A DNA stretch of 26,664 bases from Gammaproteobacteria bacterium. Lineage in GTDB: Bacteria > Pseudomonadota > Gammaproteobacteria > Steroidobacterales > Steroidobacteraceae. Where the stretch lies: the NCBI GenBank assembly GCA_028293725.1, contig JAQGOE010000313.1:1-26664 (forward strand). Direction: 5' to 3'. Below the pieces are notes generated by a model. The model made no database searches. It was not told where the DNA came from and saw nothing but the letters and a program-made list of their open reading frames with translations. Position 1 is the first letter of the stretch. Every line of letters starts with the position of its first letter. Of the stretch, positions 1-8,728 are shown piece after piece. The position numbers and the translations under genes were made by a program.

Positions 1-1149
1 GACGTGATGATGCGGAGTGCCGGGCGGCACAGCGGCAAGCCACCGGGCGGCCGCGCCGCGCGCCAACGTCCCGTCGTGCATTAGAATGAGTTCGGCGTGC
101 CGGGGCGCTGTGGGAGCGCTTGACGCATGGGGGGTAACTGATGCGCCGTAGGTACCTGACACGCTGGAAGCAGCTGATGCGCTGTGGGTACCCGACGCAC
201 TGGAAGTAGCTGATGCGCCGTAGGTACCCGACGCACTGGAAGCGCCTGGCGCGCCGGTAGCAGCGGAACCACCGGGAGAACCTGACGCGCTGGGGTCAGC
301 CCATGCGGCGGAAGCACCCGACGGACCGGGAGTAGTAGTTCCTACGGGCCCCAGCGGCGCCACGGCCGACTCCATTCCCCGGACCAGGGTCGGCCACGCA
401 CCCGCCTGACCGTCCGCACGAGCAAGCAACAGCAATGCATCCGCTTGCCGCACACACAGACTGCTCCAGCGACCCGAGTTAGCTTCGGCAACGTACACCA
501 CGTATTCGTTAGCCGACTCGATACGGTGAAACCAGTGACTCGTATGCGTCCCCGCGCGCACATTCCACACCAACTCGGTACGACCGAAGGCCGACAGCGC
601 CTTCACCAGCTCCGCGGCGAAGCCGCCAGCATCCACTTCGACACTCTGCGGAAGCAGCGTGAATGTGCGAGCCGTGTGTGAAGGGGTCCGCTCCCGTGAC
701 TGAGACGACTCGAGCCGATCCACCGTCAACTTCGCAATACGCAGCATCGCCTCCGGGTGTTGTCGGAAAAGCTTGTTGAACGACTCGCTGGAGAGGCGCG
801 CAAGCTCGGTATCGCGCAGCGCGACGACATGAGCGGTGCGCGGACGGCCGGAAATGAGGCCCATTTCCCCCACCGTGCCACCGGCCGCGACCCGACCGAC
901 GAGGCCGCGATTGCGTCGCTCGGCCGGGGAAAATACACCGAGACAACCGCTCAGGACGACATACAACGCGTCCGCCGGATCACCAGCGGAAAACAACGTA
1001 GCGCCGCCCGGCAAAGAAAGCCATTGCGAGGCTTGTGCGATCTCGCTTAGAAACGCGTAGTCGAGACCTTTGAACAGGGGCAATTCATTGAAGACGACGC
1101 TCAGATCGGAGCGTCGTATCGCGGTCTCCTCGGGAATGTCCCCCTCCAT
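1..1149 (-). CDS. cNMP-binding domain / patatin-like phospholipase (NTE family), C-terminus outside the window
   Basis: The first 383 residues are visible; the reading frame is open to the window edge, so the 3' end is missing. Residues ~20-145 form a cyclic-nucleotide-binding (Crp/PKA-type) fold with the phosphate-binding cassette VGEMGLISGRPRTAHV at ~93-108. Residues ~160-275 fit the linker domain seen in NTE/RssA-like proteins. After an Ala/Ser/Gly repeat, residues 352-383 (AELILMHDG ... PHHHV) resemble the segment that precedes the patatin hydrolase domain in this family. The patatin Ser-Asp dyad would lie beyond the window, so lipase activity is inferred from family architecture. ATG at 1149 lies 33 bases after the thiolase stop, with no clear Shine-Dalgarno; translation may be coupled to the thiolase. 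The family hydrolyses phospholipids or lysophospholipids, and the thiolase neighbour fits lipid turnover. Confidence 0.8.
   Translation of the reverse strand, partial: MEGDIPEETAIRRSDLSVVFNELPLFKGLDYAFLSEIAQASQWLSLPGGATLFSAGDPADALYVVLSGCLGVFSPAERRNRGLVGRVAAGGTVGEMGLISGRPRTAHVVALRDTELARLSSESFNKLFRQHPEAMLRIAKLTVDRLESSQSRERTPSHTARTFTLLPQSVEVDAGGFAAELVKALSAFGRTELVWNVRAGTHTSHWFHRIESANEYVVYVAEANSGRWSSLCVRQADALLLLARADGQAGAWPTLVRGMESAVAPLGPVGTTTPGPSGASAAWADPSASGSPGGSAATGAPGASSASGTYGASATSSASGTHSASAASSVSGTYGASVTPHASSAPTAPRHAELILMHDGTLARGAAARWLAAVPPGTPHHHV
103..318 (-). repeat. In-frame minisatellite: 36-bp units made of two 18-bp halves, coding hexapeptide repeats
   Basis: Three 36-bp units at 139-174, 175-210 and 211-246 agree at about 31-32 of 36 bases. 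Degenerate units continue at 247-282 and 283-318 and a partial one at 103-138. Each unit divides into two related 18-bp halves. On the minus strand, in frame with the patatin-like gene, they encode hexapeptides such as GTYGAS, ATSSAS, GTHSAS and AASSVS (residues ~278-349). Since 18 and 36 are multiples of three, gain or loss of units keeps the frame. Confidence 0.9.
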
Positions 1150-1182
1150 TCCCGGGGCTACCGTCTTGGGAAGCGGATCAGA

Positions 1183-2466
1183 TCACCGCTCCACGATGGC
1201 GGTCACTCCCATACCGCCGGCGGTACACGCCGAGATCAATCCCCGCTTCGCATTCGGGTCCGCCGCGAGAATCTTCGCGAGCGTGCCCAAAATCCGGGTG
1301 CCCGTCGCGGCAAACGGATGGCCCACCGCGATACTCCCACCCTTCACGTTCATCCTGGAGCGGTCGATGCTGCCGAGAGGCGCCGACAAACCCAACGCAT
1401 CACGACACCACTCCGGCGACTCCCACGCCTTCAGCGTGCACAGCACCTGCGCCGCGAAGGCCTCGTGAATCTCGTAGTAATCGAAATCCTGCAGTGTCAG
1501 CCCGGCGTCCTTCAACATGGCAGGCACCGAGTACGCGGGCGCCATGAGCAGGCCTTCCTTGCCAGTCGCGAAATCGACGGCCCACGCCTTGCCGTAACGC
1601 AAATAGGCCAACACGGGAAGGTTGTGTTTTGCCGCCCACTCCTCCGAGCCCAGCAATACCGCACTCGCTCCATCGGTGAGCGGCGTGGCATTGCCCGCTG
1701 TGATCGTGCCGCTGGGATCGAAGCTCGGACGCAGTTTCGCTAGTTTCTCGACCGTGGTGTCGGGCCTCATGTTGTTATCAACCTTGAGCCCGAGATACTC
1801 GACTACGAGATCGTCATAGAAGCCGCCGCGCCAAGCAGCCGCGGCTTTCATGTGACTCTCGTAGGCAAGTTGGTCCTGATCCTCGCGCGAGATCTGCCAG
1901 CGCTTCGCCATGCCTTCGGTGCTCTGTCCCATCGACAGCCCGGTGCGCGGCTCGACAACCGCGGGCAGCACAGGTTTGAAATGTTTCGGCCGCAGCTGCA
2001 ACCACGGCGCGAAGCGCTGCGAAAACGTGCGACCCCGGGCACTCGCCAGCAACAGTTGCTGGTACGAGCGGGGGTAGACGATGGGGGCGTCGCTGATCGA
2101 GTCGGTGCCACCGGCCAGTCCGGAGTCAATCTGGCCCAGCGCGATCTTGTTGCCGATCATGATCGCGGCCTCGAGGCTGGTGCCACAGGCGCGCTGCAGG
2201 TCGACTCCCGGAGTCTGCGGATCGAGGCCAGACGACAACACGCTTTCCCGCGTGAGGTTGTAGTCCTTCGGGTGCTTTATCACGGCGCCGGCGGCAGCGT
2301 CGCCGAGGCGCTGCCCCTGCAGCTTGAAGCGATCGACGACAGCTCGAAACGCGGCGGTCAGCATGTCCTGGTTGCTGGCCTTGGCGTAAGCGGTATACGA
2401 CCTTGCGAAAGGAATCCGGACGCCGCCGATGATGGCGACTCGCCTTACTGCTGAGCCAACGAGCAT
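1183..2466 (-). CDS. Thiolase, FadI-like acetyl-CoA C-acyltransferase
   Basis: A 427-residue thiolase. It catalyses CoA-dependent cleavage of 3-ketoacyl-CoA to acetyl-CoA (last step of beta-oxidation) or the reverse condensation. Visible catalytic elements are the nucleophile Cys94 in RACGTS, the HEAFA motif at 334-338 (family NEAFA/HEAFA), His383 in GHPFAATG (382-389) and the acid/base Cys414 in CTAGGMG. HEAFA, GHPFAATG and the early VRIPFAR are closer to the FadI/trifunctional beta-subunit branch than to PhaA or AtoB. No FadJ/FadB partner is adjacent, so the alpha subunit must be elsewhere or the enzyme acts alone. The start ATG has a good GGAG Shine-Dalgarno. It diverges from the dienelactone hydrolase across 165 bases, and the patatin-like gene follows on the same strand. 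Confidence 0.93.
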   Translation of the reverse strand: MLVGSAVRRVAIIGGVRIPFARSYTAYAKASNQDMLTAAFRAVVDRFKLQGQRLGDAAAGAVIKHPKDYNLTRESVLSSGLDPQTPGVDLQRACGTSLEAAIMIGNKIALGQIDSGLAGGTDSISDAPIVYPRSYQQLLLASARGRTFSQRFAPWLQLRPKHFKPVLPAVVEPRTGLSMGQSTEGMAKRWQISREDQDQLAYESHMKAAAAWRGGFYDDLVVEYLGLKVDNNMRPDTTVEKLAKLRPSFDPSGTITAGNATPLTDGASAVLLGSEEWAAKHNLPVLAYLRYGKAWAVDFATGKEGLLMAPAYSVPAMLKDAGLTLQDFDYYEIHEAFAAQVLCTLKAWESPEWCRDALGLSAPLGSIDRSRMNVKGGSIAVGHPFAATGTRILGTLAKILAADPNAKRGLISACTAGGMGVTAIVER

Positions 2467-2631
2467 GAGTTCTCCAATCGGCCTACACCCTAGAATGCCA
2501 CGGTCAAGGCACCGAAGCCATTGAACCGCCAGCTAGACGTCCCAATCCCTCAACCTATGTGCTTTCCCTCGCGGGAGCCGGGACGGTATCCTTCTCGGCC
2601 CCGCCGCAATGCGATTTCCAAAGAGCATCCC

Positions 2632-3315
2632 ATGGGTGAACTGACCACGATCATGGCCCGCGACGGGCATGAGTTTCAGGCCTACCTCGCGGCGCCCACG
2701 GGGAAACCGCGCGGAGCAATCGTCGTTCTGCAAGAGATTTTCGGTGTCAACAGCCACATCCGCTCCGTCACCGACGGCTTTGCGGCCGAAGGCTATACAG
2801 CCATCGCGCCCTCACTGTTCGATCGCGTGCACCGCGGCATTCAACTCGGCTACGGACCGGAAGACCGGCAGCAAGCCATCGGCACCATGCAACAACTCAA
2901 AACCGACGACACGCTCAAGGATGTCGGGGCGGCCATTGCGGTTGTCAAGAACTCCGGTCGTGTTGGCGTCGTGGGCTACTGCTGGGGCGGCAAGCTCGCG
3001 TACCTGGCGGCTTGTGACCTGCCCGTCGCCTGTGCGGTGGTGTACTACGGGAAGGTGGCGGACCAACTCGGCAAGAAGCCCAAGCGTCCAGTGATGTATC
3101 ACTTCGGCACCCTGGACAAGAGCATTCCGGTGAGCGATACGGACAAAATCAAGGCGGCACACCCCGAAGGCGTACTTTATCTTTATGAAGGCGCCGACCA
3201 CGGATTCAACTGTGAACAGCGCTCGAGCTACAACGCGGAAGCCGCCGCGCTGGCCCGGCAACGCACACTCGGATTCTTGGCGCGCTATATCGCCGGCGAA
3301 CAGAAAAACGACTGA
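2632..3315 (+). CDS. Dienelactone hydrolase family protein
   Basis: A 227-residue alpha/beta hydrolase of the dienelactone hydrolase family. The triad is Cys117 in GYCWGG, Asp162 in GTLDKSIP and His190 in GADHGFNC. Glu35 (LQEIFGVN) matches the glutamate that activates the cysteine in classical DLH. The family hydrolyses lactones and related esters; the real substrate is unknown, since no chlorocatechol or aromatic pathway genes are nearby. The frame is open further upstream to a TTG at 2521, but the homologous region begins at the ATG at 2632 (MGELTTIMARDG), preceded by an AAGAG-like ribosome site. gabD begins 11 bases after the stop, so they are probably co-transcribed. No signal peptide: cytoplasmic. 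Confidence 0.9.
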   Translation: MGELTTIMARDGHEFQAYLAAPTGKPRGAIVVLQEIFGVNSHIRSVTDGFAAEGYTAIAPSLFDRVHRGIQLGYGPEDRQQAIGTMQQLKTDDTLKDVGAAIAVVKNSGRVGVVGYCWGGKLAYLAACDLPVACAVVYYGKVADQLGKKPKRPVMYHFGTLDKSIPVSDTDKIKAAHPEGVLYLYEGADHGFNCEQRSSYNAEAAALARQRTLGFLARYIAGEQKND

Positions 3316-3326
3316 CGAGCACCAAC

Positions 3327-4781
3327 ATGAAATTGACAGACAGCAGCCTGCTGCGCATGCAGGCCTACATCGACGGTAAGTGGGAGAACGCCAATGGCGG
3401 CGGCACCCGGGACGTCGTGAACCCCGCGACAGGAGAGAAAATCGGCACCATACCCGACATGGGCGCGGCCGAAACCCGCCGCGCGATCGAGGCCGCGAAG
3501 GCGGCCTTCCCCGCCTGGGCCGCCAAGACGGCCAAGGAGCGGGCAGCCATCCTGCGCCGCTGGTACGAGCTCATGATGGTGCACCAGGAGGATCTTGCGA
3601 TCCTCATGACCGCGGAGCAGGGCAAGCCGCTCGCTGAATCGAAAGGCGAAATCGCTTACGCAGCGTCCTTCATCGAGTGGTTCGCCGAGGAAGGCAAACG
3701 CGTCTACGGAGATGTGATCCCCGGGCACCAGGCTGACAAGCGCATCATTGTGCTGCGGCAGCCGGTTGGTGTCGTGGCTGCGATTACGCCCTGGAACTTC
3801 CCCGCTGCGATGATCACGCGCAAGGCCGGCCCGGCGCTCGCCGCAGGCTGTACTTTCGTGTGTAAGCCAGCGACCCAGACTCCCTACTCCGCGTTGGCGA
3901 TGGCGGAGCTGGGTGCGCGCGCGGGCATTCCTGCCGGTGTTCTCAACATTGTCACGGGCGCCCGGGCCGCCGAAATCGGTGGCGAAATGACCTCCAACCC
4001 AATTGTGAGAAAGCTGACGTTCACGGGCTCCACGGACGTGGGCAAGAAATTGATGGCGCAGTGCTCCGAGACCATGAAAAAGGTCTCGTTCGAGCTTGGC
4101 GGCAACGCACCCTTCATTGTGTTCGAGGACGCCGATCTCGATGCGGCCGTGGCGGGTGCCTTGGCCAGCAAATATCGCAACACTGGACAGACCTGTGTCT
4201 GCGCCAACCGACTGCTGGTGCAGAGCTCGGTCTACGACGCGTTCACCCGCAAGCTGGTGGACGCCGTTGCGAAACTGCGCGTCGGCGACGGGTTGAAGGG
4301 CCCGACCGATCAGGGCCCCCTGATCGACTCCAAGGCGCTGGCAAAAGTGGAAGAGCACATCGCGGATGCGGTCGGGAAGGGTGCGCAGATCGCCTATGGT
4401 GGTAAGCGCCACGCCCTGGGCGGCACGTTCTTCCAGCCCACGATCGTCATTAACGTCTCCCCGGACATGATGATGGCCCGGGAGGAAACCTTCGGCCCCG
4501 TCGCCCCCCTGTTCCGCTTCGAGACGGAAGCGGAAGCGGTCCGCATGGCGAACGACACCGAATTCGGGCTGGCCTCCTATTTCTACACGCGCGACCTGGC
4601 CCGCTCCTGGCGGGTGGCCGAGGCGCTGGAATACGGCATTGTCGGTCTCAATACCGGCCTGATCTCCACCGAAGTCGCCCCATTTGGCGGCATCAAAGAG
4701 TCGGGCACTGGCCGGGAAGGCTCCAAGTACGGCATCCTGGACTACACCGAGCTCAAATACCTGTGCGTGGGGCTGTCCTGA
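3327..4781 (+). CDS. gabD: NAD(P)-dependent succinate-semialdehyde dehydrogenase
   Basis: 484 residues, the usual length for GabD. It oxidises succinate semialdehyde to succinate, feeding 4-aminobutyrate and related catabolism into the TCA cycle. Motifs: cofactor-binding ITPWNFP (153-159), CKPATQTP (179-186) and FTGSTDVGK (232-240); general base Glu256 in FELGGNAP; catalytic Cys290 in NTGQTCVCANR, with a second cysteine at 292 as in enzymes with a redox-switch pair; C-terminal PFGGIKESGTGREG. The Ser/Arg-rich substrate region and overall sequence are much closer to GabD/glutarate-semialdehyde dehydrogenases than to other aldehyde dehydrogenases. No GABA transaminase lies nearby, so glutarate semialdehyde or a general aldehyde role is possible. 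Eleven bases separate it from the upstream gene. Confidence 0.93.
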   Translation: MKLTDSSLLRMQAYIDGKWENANGGGTRDVVNPATGEKIGTIPDMGAAETRRAIEAAKAAFPAWAAKTAKERAAILRRWYELMMVHQEDLAILMTAEQGKPLAESKGEIAYAASFIEWFAEEGKRVYGDVIPGHQADKRIIVLRQPVGVVAAITPWNFPAAMITRKAGPALAAGCTFVCKPATQTPYSALAMAELGARAGIPAGVLNIVTGARAAEIGGEMTSNPIVRKLTFTGSTDVGKKLMAQCSETMKKVSFELGGNAPFIVFEDADLDAAVAGALASKYRNTGQTCVCANRLLVQSSVYDAFTRKLVDAVAKLRVGDGLKGPTDQGPLIDSKALAKVEEHIADAVGKGAQIAYGGKRHALGGTFFQPTIVINVSPDMMMAREETFGPVAPLFRFETEAEAVRMANDTEFGLASYFYTRDLARSWRVAEALEYGIVGLNTGLISTEVAPFGGIKESGTGREGSKYGILDYTELKYLCVGLS

Positions 4782-4809
4782 TTCCCACCCCCTACGGTAT
4801 CGTGAACCT

Positions 4810-5886
4810 ATGCGCTACATCAGCTCCCCCGACTTCCATCGAGACGGCGCCGAACGCATAGGCATTCTGCTCGTCAATTCGGGTACCCCCGCGGCACCCG
4901 AGGCGCGGGAAGTGCGGAAGTTTCTCGCGAAGTTTCTGGGGGATCCGCGGGTTGTCGAAATTCCGCGCGTGCTGTGGCTGCCGATACTGTACGGATTCAT
5001 TCTGCCGTTCCGACCGGCGCGCTCCGCCAAGAAGTACCGGAAGATCTGGACGGCGTATGGCTCGCCCCTCCTCGATCTTTCGGAGCGGCTGCGCACCGAG
5101 CTCACCACCACCCTGGCGCAGAACATGTTGGCGCCGCTGTCCATCGAGCTCGGCATGTTGTACAGCAAACCTTCGGTCGCGGCAGCGTTGGGCCGGCTGC
5201 GGGAGTCGGGGGCGCAGCGTATTCTCGTGCTGCCGATGTTTCCGCAGTACTGCGGCGCCACCACCGGCGCCGTGTACGACCAGGTAAATGCCGAGCTGCG
5301 CCGTTGGCGCTGGCTGCCTGAGTTACGCTTTGTCGCCGAATATCACGACGATCCCGGCTATATCGACGCGTTGCGCGCGAGCGTAACCCAACACTGGGAA
5401 ACCAACGGCAAGAGCAAACACCTGCTCATGTCGTTCCATGGCATCCCCGAGCGCTCCTTCCATCAAGGCGATCCGTACTTCTGCAAGTGCCAGAAGACCG
5501 CGCGCCTGCTGGCCGACGAGCTGCTGCTGCGTGACTCGGAATGGAGTGTCAGTTTTCAGTCCCGCTTCGGGCCCGCCGGCTGGCTGCGGCCCTACACGAG
5601 CGGCGTGCTGGCCGAGATGCCGGCGCGCGGCGTGCGCGAAGTGACGGTGGTCTGCCCGGGCTTCGCCGTCGACTGCCTCGAGACGCTCGAGGAGATCGAT
5701 ATGGAGAACCGCGAGATTTTTATGCGAGCCGGTGGCCAACAGTACCAGTACGTCCCGGCGCTGAACGTTCGCTCCGAGCATGCGCGGTTTCTATCAGAGC
5801 TGATTGCGCGGCACTGCCAGGGATGGACTCACGTTGAGCTCGGCCGCCGGCCGGCGGGTGCCGCCCGCGGCAGCACTTCCGTCTAA
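4810..5886 (+). CDS. hemH: Ferrochelatase
   Basis: 358 residues. Inserts ferrous iron into protoporphyrin IX, the final step of protohaem synthesis. Evidence: LLVNSGTP near the N-terminus, LPMFPQYCGATTGA (141-154), catalytic His210 in SFHGIPE, GDPYFCKCQKTARLL (220-234) and the acidic ETLEEID motif with Glu291, matching the essential glutamate of human ferrochelatase. The ATG at 4810 is used; the frame is open into gabD but that extension is gabD shadow. It lies 28 bases after gabD. No C-terminal transmembrane tail is evident; the tail (after ~335) is Arg/Ala-rich and short. Placement among catabolic genes is not functionally obvious. Confidence 0.95.
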   Translation: MRYISSPDFHRDGAERIGILLVNSGTPAAPEAREVRKFLAKFLGDPRVVEIPRVLWLPILYGFILPFRPARSAKKYRKIWTAYGSPLLDLSERLRTELTTTLAQNMLAPLSIELGMLYSKPSVAAALGRLRESGAQRILVLPMFPQYCGATTGAVYDQVNAELRRWRWLPELRFVAEYHDDPGYIDALRASVTQHWETNGKSKHLLMSFHGIPERSFHQGDPYFCKCQKTARLLADELLLRDSEWSVSFQSRFGPAGWLRPYTSGVLAEMPARGVREVTVVCPGFAVDCLETLEEIDMENREIFMRAGGQQYQYVPALNVRSEHARFLSELIARHCQGWTHVELGRRPAGAARGSTSV

Positions 5887-5907
5887 AGGGTCCTAGCGGC
5901 GACGAGC

Positions 5908-6627
5908 GTGCTCGGACATTTCCACGAGATCAGCGTCGAGACCGCCGACATCCGGGCGTCTGTCGAATTCTACGAGCAGCTCGGCTTCTGCCAGGCCACC
6001 ACCACGGACACGTGGTCTCATCCTTACGGCGTTCTCACCGACGGACGGCTTTTCCTTGGCCTGCACCAGCGGCGCTTTACCTCACCCGCCGTAACCTTCG
6101 TACATCCCGAGGTGGCGGGGCTCGTTCCCGGATTTGAGACACGGGGCATCCCGCTCACGGTGTGTCACATCGACCCCGAGGTCTTCAACGAGATCGGATT
6201 TCGCGATCCTTTTGGGCAGCCGATCTCGGTCCTGGAGGCGCGCACCTACTCACCGGTCGCGCGCAGCCCGGTAAAAATGTCGCTGTGCGGTTACTTCGAC
6301 GAGTTCAGCATGCCAGTGGCGAACTTCGAGACCGCCCGCGAATTCTGGGAACCTCTTGGGTTCGTAGCCACGGATGAATCGGACATACCCTACGTCCACC
6401 TGCCACTGACGAGCGACTATCTCAACATTGCTTTCCATCGTCCGCGGACGCTGGACCGGCCGATGCTCGTTTTCAGCGACCCAGACATGTCCGCACGCAT
6501 TGCGCGCCTACGCGAGTTAGGTATCTCGTTCTCCGAAGAACTCCCCCGTGGGTTAGACGCCTCCAGAAACGCTCTCATCGAATCCCCCGAAGGCACACCG
6601 CTGCTCCTCCTGCAAAGCGAAAGCTGA
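5908..6627 (+). CDS. Two-module VOC (glyoxalase/bleomycin-resistance fold) protein
   Basis: 239 residues with two tandem VOC modules, ~1-115 and ~118-239. The first begins FHEISVETADIRASVEFYEQLGF, the usual first beta-strand plus helix (the His at 6 may be a metal ligand). The second repeats the pattern with FDEFSMPVANFETAREFWEPLGF but has no histidine at the equivalent position. This suggests one active site per pair, or a binding rather than catalytic role. The start is GTG at 5908, 21 bases after hemH, with only a weak ribosome site. The stop TGA directly abuts the ATG of the S46 peptidase gene, suggesting coupled translation. The substrate cannot be inferred. Confidence 0.85.
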   Translation: MLGHFHEISVETADIRASVEFYEQLGFCQATTTDTWSHPYGVLTDGRLFLGLHQRRFTSPAVTFVHPEVAGLVPGFETRGIPLTVCHIDPEVFNEIGFRDPFGQPISVLEARTYSPVARSPVKMSLCGYFDEFSMPVANFETAREFWEPLGFVATDESDIPYVHLPLTSDYLNIAFHRPRTLDRPMLVFSDPDMSARIARLRELGISFSEELPRGLDASRNALIESPEGTPLLLLQSES

Positions 6628-8697
6628 ATGACGACAAGAAAACTGGCAGCTCTTCTAATCCTGCTACTGGCCCTGCCTGCTTTCGGCGACGAAGGCATGT
6701 GGACGTTTCACGACTTTCCCGAGGCACTCGTCAAACAGCGACACGACGTGGATATTACGCAGGCCTGGCTGGACCGGGCTCGGGCCTCCACGGTGCGCTT
6801 GTCCGGATGTACTGCGTCGTTCGTGTCGCCAGAGGGACTCATCCTCACTAACCATCACTGCGCCGACAGCTGCCTGGATGAAAACTCCACCAACACGAAA
6901 AATCTCGTCAAAGACGGCTACCTGGCGCGCACGCGCGACAAGGAGCTCCGCTGCACGACGCAGGTCGCGGATGTCCTCATGGCGATGGAGAACATCACAG
7001 ACAAGGTCGTGGCGGCGATCCGCAATCTCGATTCTCAGGCCGCGAACGACACCCGCAAGAAGCTGCTGACTCAATTCGAGCAGAGCTGCGAGCGCGATAG
7101 TGCCAAGGCGAAGACCGGACCGCTCAAATGCGAATCCGTGAATCTCTACCAGGGTGGCCAGTACTGGCTCTACAAATACAAACGCTACGATGATCTGCGG
7201 CTGGTTTTTGCGCCTGAGGAAGACATTGCCGCCTTCGGAGGCGACCCGGACAATTTTCAGTTTCCACGCTGGTGCCTGGACATGTCCGTCCTGCGTGCGT
7301 ACGACTCACATGGAAAACCTGCGGTTACGCCAACATACTTGCGGATACGGCCGGAGGGCCCAAAACCCGGCGAGCCCGTGTTTGTTTCCGGACATCCCGG
7401 CGCCACGGACCGTCTCCTTACCGTAGCGGAGCTGCAGGAACTGCGTGACGTATTCCTGCCGCAATGGCTGTTGCGCGCTGCAGAGCTCCGCGGCCGTTAT
7501 ATTCAGTATGGGAAGACCAGCCCCGAAGCACACCGCATAGTCGAAAGCCCCCTGCTGGGCCTGGAGAACTCCATCAAGGTGCGGCGCAAGCTGTTGGACG
7601 CCCTGCTGGACGAGCGCCTGTTACAACACAAGCGCGAGGAAGAATCCGCACTGCGCGCCAAACTCAAAGCGCAGGCGGGGACCGCCGGTCCCGATCCCTG
7701 GGACCAGATCGCGAAGGCAGAGCAGACCGAGCGCGAGCTGGCGCTTCCCTACACCTTTCTCGAGCAGGGGGCCGGGTTCAACAGCAGACTATATAGTTAT
7801 GCTCGAACGCTGGTCCGCGGCGCCCAGGAGCGCCAGAAGCCCAACGGTGAGCGCCTCCGCGAATATCGTGACACGGCCCTGCCGCGTATCGAGCAGCAGT
7901 TGAAAGCCCCCGTGCCTGTTCATCCAGAGCTGGAGAACATCACACTCTCTTTCTCGCTCGAAAGGATGCGTGAGTGGCTCGGGCCGGATGCCGAAATCGT
8001 CCAGAAGCTGCTGGCCAAGGACTCGCCCGACTCGCTGGCCGCTCGGCTTATTGCTGGCTCGACCCTCGCCAATCCACAGGTACGCATGCAGCTATGGAAT
8101 GGCGGCGCACAGGCAGTGGACGCATCGCACGATCCGCTGATCGAGATCGCGCGTCTCGTCGATCCCACGGCCCGCGCCGTGCGCAAGCGTTACGAGGATG
8201 AAGTGGAGGCGCCCGTGCTCGCGGCCTCGGAGCAGATCGCCCAGGCGCGCTTTCGCGCGTACGGTACGAGTGTCGCGCCGGACGCTACATTTACCCTGCG
8301 TCTGAGCTTCGGGACCGTGCAGGGGTGGAAAGAAGATGGCCGGGAGATCGAGCCCTTCACCTATCTCTCGCGCTTCTACACGCGTGCCACGGGGCAGGAG
8401 CCTTTCAAGGTTCCGGAGAGCTGGCTCGCCGCCAAAGGACAGCTCGACCTGGCTACGAAATTCAACCTCTCCACCAGCAATGACATCGTCGGCGGCAACT
8501 CCGGCAGTCCACTTCTGGACGCGCAAGGCAGGCTGGTGGGATTGATGTTCGACGGCAACATCCATTCGATCGCCGGCTCATATTGGTTCGACCCGGAGTT
8601 GAATCGCTCGGTTGCGGTGCACCCAGCAATCATGCTCGAGGGGCTGCGCAAGGTGTACAAGGCCGACGAGCTGTTGGCGGAGATGGGGCTGCGATAG
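6628..8697 (+). CDS. S46 family dipeptidyl-peptidase (DPP7-like), exported
   Basis: 689 residues, near the ~700 usual for S46. A signal peptide (lysine/arginine start, hydrophobic core, ALPAFG before Asp21) sends it to the periplasm. Chymotrypsin-like triad: His77 in TNHHCA, Asp218 in RWCLDMSVLR, Ser625 in GGNSGSP. The N-terminal GMWTFHDFP and CTASFVSPEGLILTNHHC are hallmarks of S46. The residue 18 after the serine is Gly643 (FDGN). In this family Gly there goes with DPP7-type preference for hydrophobic P1, and Arg with DPP11 (Asp/Glu); the DPP7-like assignment is inference from that position. A long helical region (~315-540) matches the lid that blocks endopeptidase action. ATG abuts the VOC stop; last gene of the plus-strand run, convergent with the YceI lipoprotein. 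Confidence 0.93.
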   Translation: MTTRKLAALLILLLALPAFGDEGMWTFHDFPEALVKQRHDVDITQAWLDRARASTVRLSGCTASFVSPEGLILTNHHCADSCLDENSTNTKNLVKDGYLARTRDKELRCTTQVADVLMAMENITDKVVAAIRNLDSQAANDTRKKLLTQFEQSCERDSAKAKTGPLKCESVNLYQGGQYWLYKYKRYDDLRLVFAPEEDIAAFGGDPDNFQFPRWCLDMSVLRAYDSHGKPAVTPTYLRIRPEGPKPGEPVFVSGHPGATDRLLTVAELQELRDVFLPQWLLRAAELRGRYIQYGKTSPEAHRIVESPLLGLENSIKVRRKLLDALLDERLLQHKREEESALRAKLKAQAGTAGPDPWDQIAKAEQTERELALPYTFLEQGAGFNSRLYSYARTLVRGAQERQKPNGERLREYRDTALPRIEQQLKAPVPVHPELENITLSFSLERMREWLGPDAEIVQKLLAKDSPDSLAARLIAGSTLANPQVRMQLWNGGAQAVDASHDPLIEIARLVDPTARAVRKRYEDEVEAPVLAASEQIAQARFRAYGTSVAPDATFTLRLSFGTVQGWKEDGREIEPFTYLSRFYTRATGQEPFKVPESWLAAKGQLDLATKFNLSTSNDIVGGNSGSPLLDAQGRLVGLMFDGNIHSIAGSYWFDPELNRSVAVHPAIMLEGLRKVYKADELLAEMGLR

Positions 8698-8728
8698 GCC
8701 GCGCCTATCAATGTAAGGCCGCGCCCGA

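Noticed and set aside
139..246. 36-bp repeats resembling a CRISPR array
   Set aside because: The units are directly contiguous with no spacers, are not palindromic, and continue the reading frame of the patatin-like gene.
2521..2631. Upstream TTG extension of the dienelactone hydrolase
   Set aside because: The added 37 residues are Arg/Pro-rich and unlike the family, which begins at the 2632 ATG.
3285..4412. Long minus-strand open frame of 375 codons
   Set aside because: It lies fully antisense to gabD, which has complete family motifs; the antisense product has no recognisable domain and reflects high GC content.
8698..8728. Repeated GGCCGCGCC in the 31-base gap between the S46 peptidase and the lipoprotein genes
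   Set aside because: Two short direct copies in GC-rich sequence, with no stem-loop or known element.
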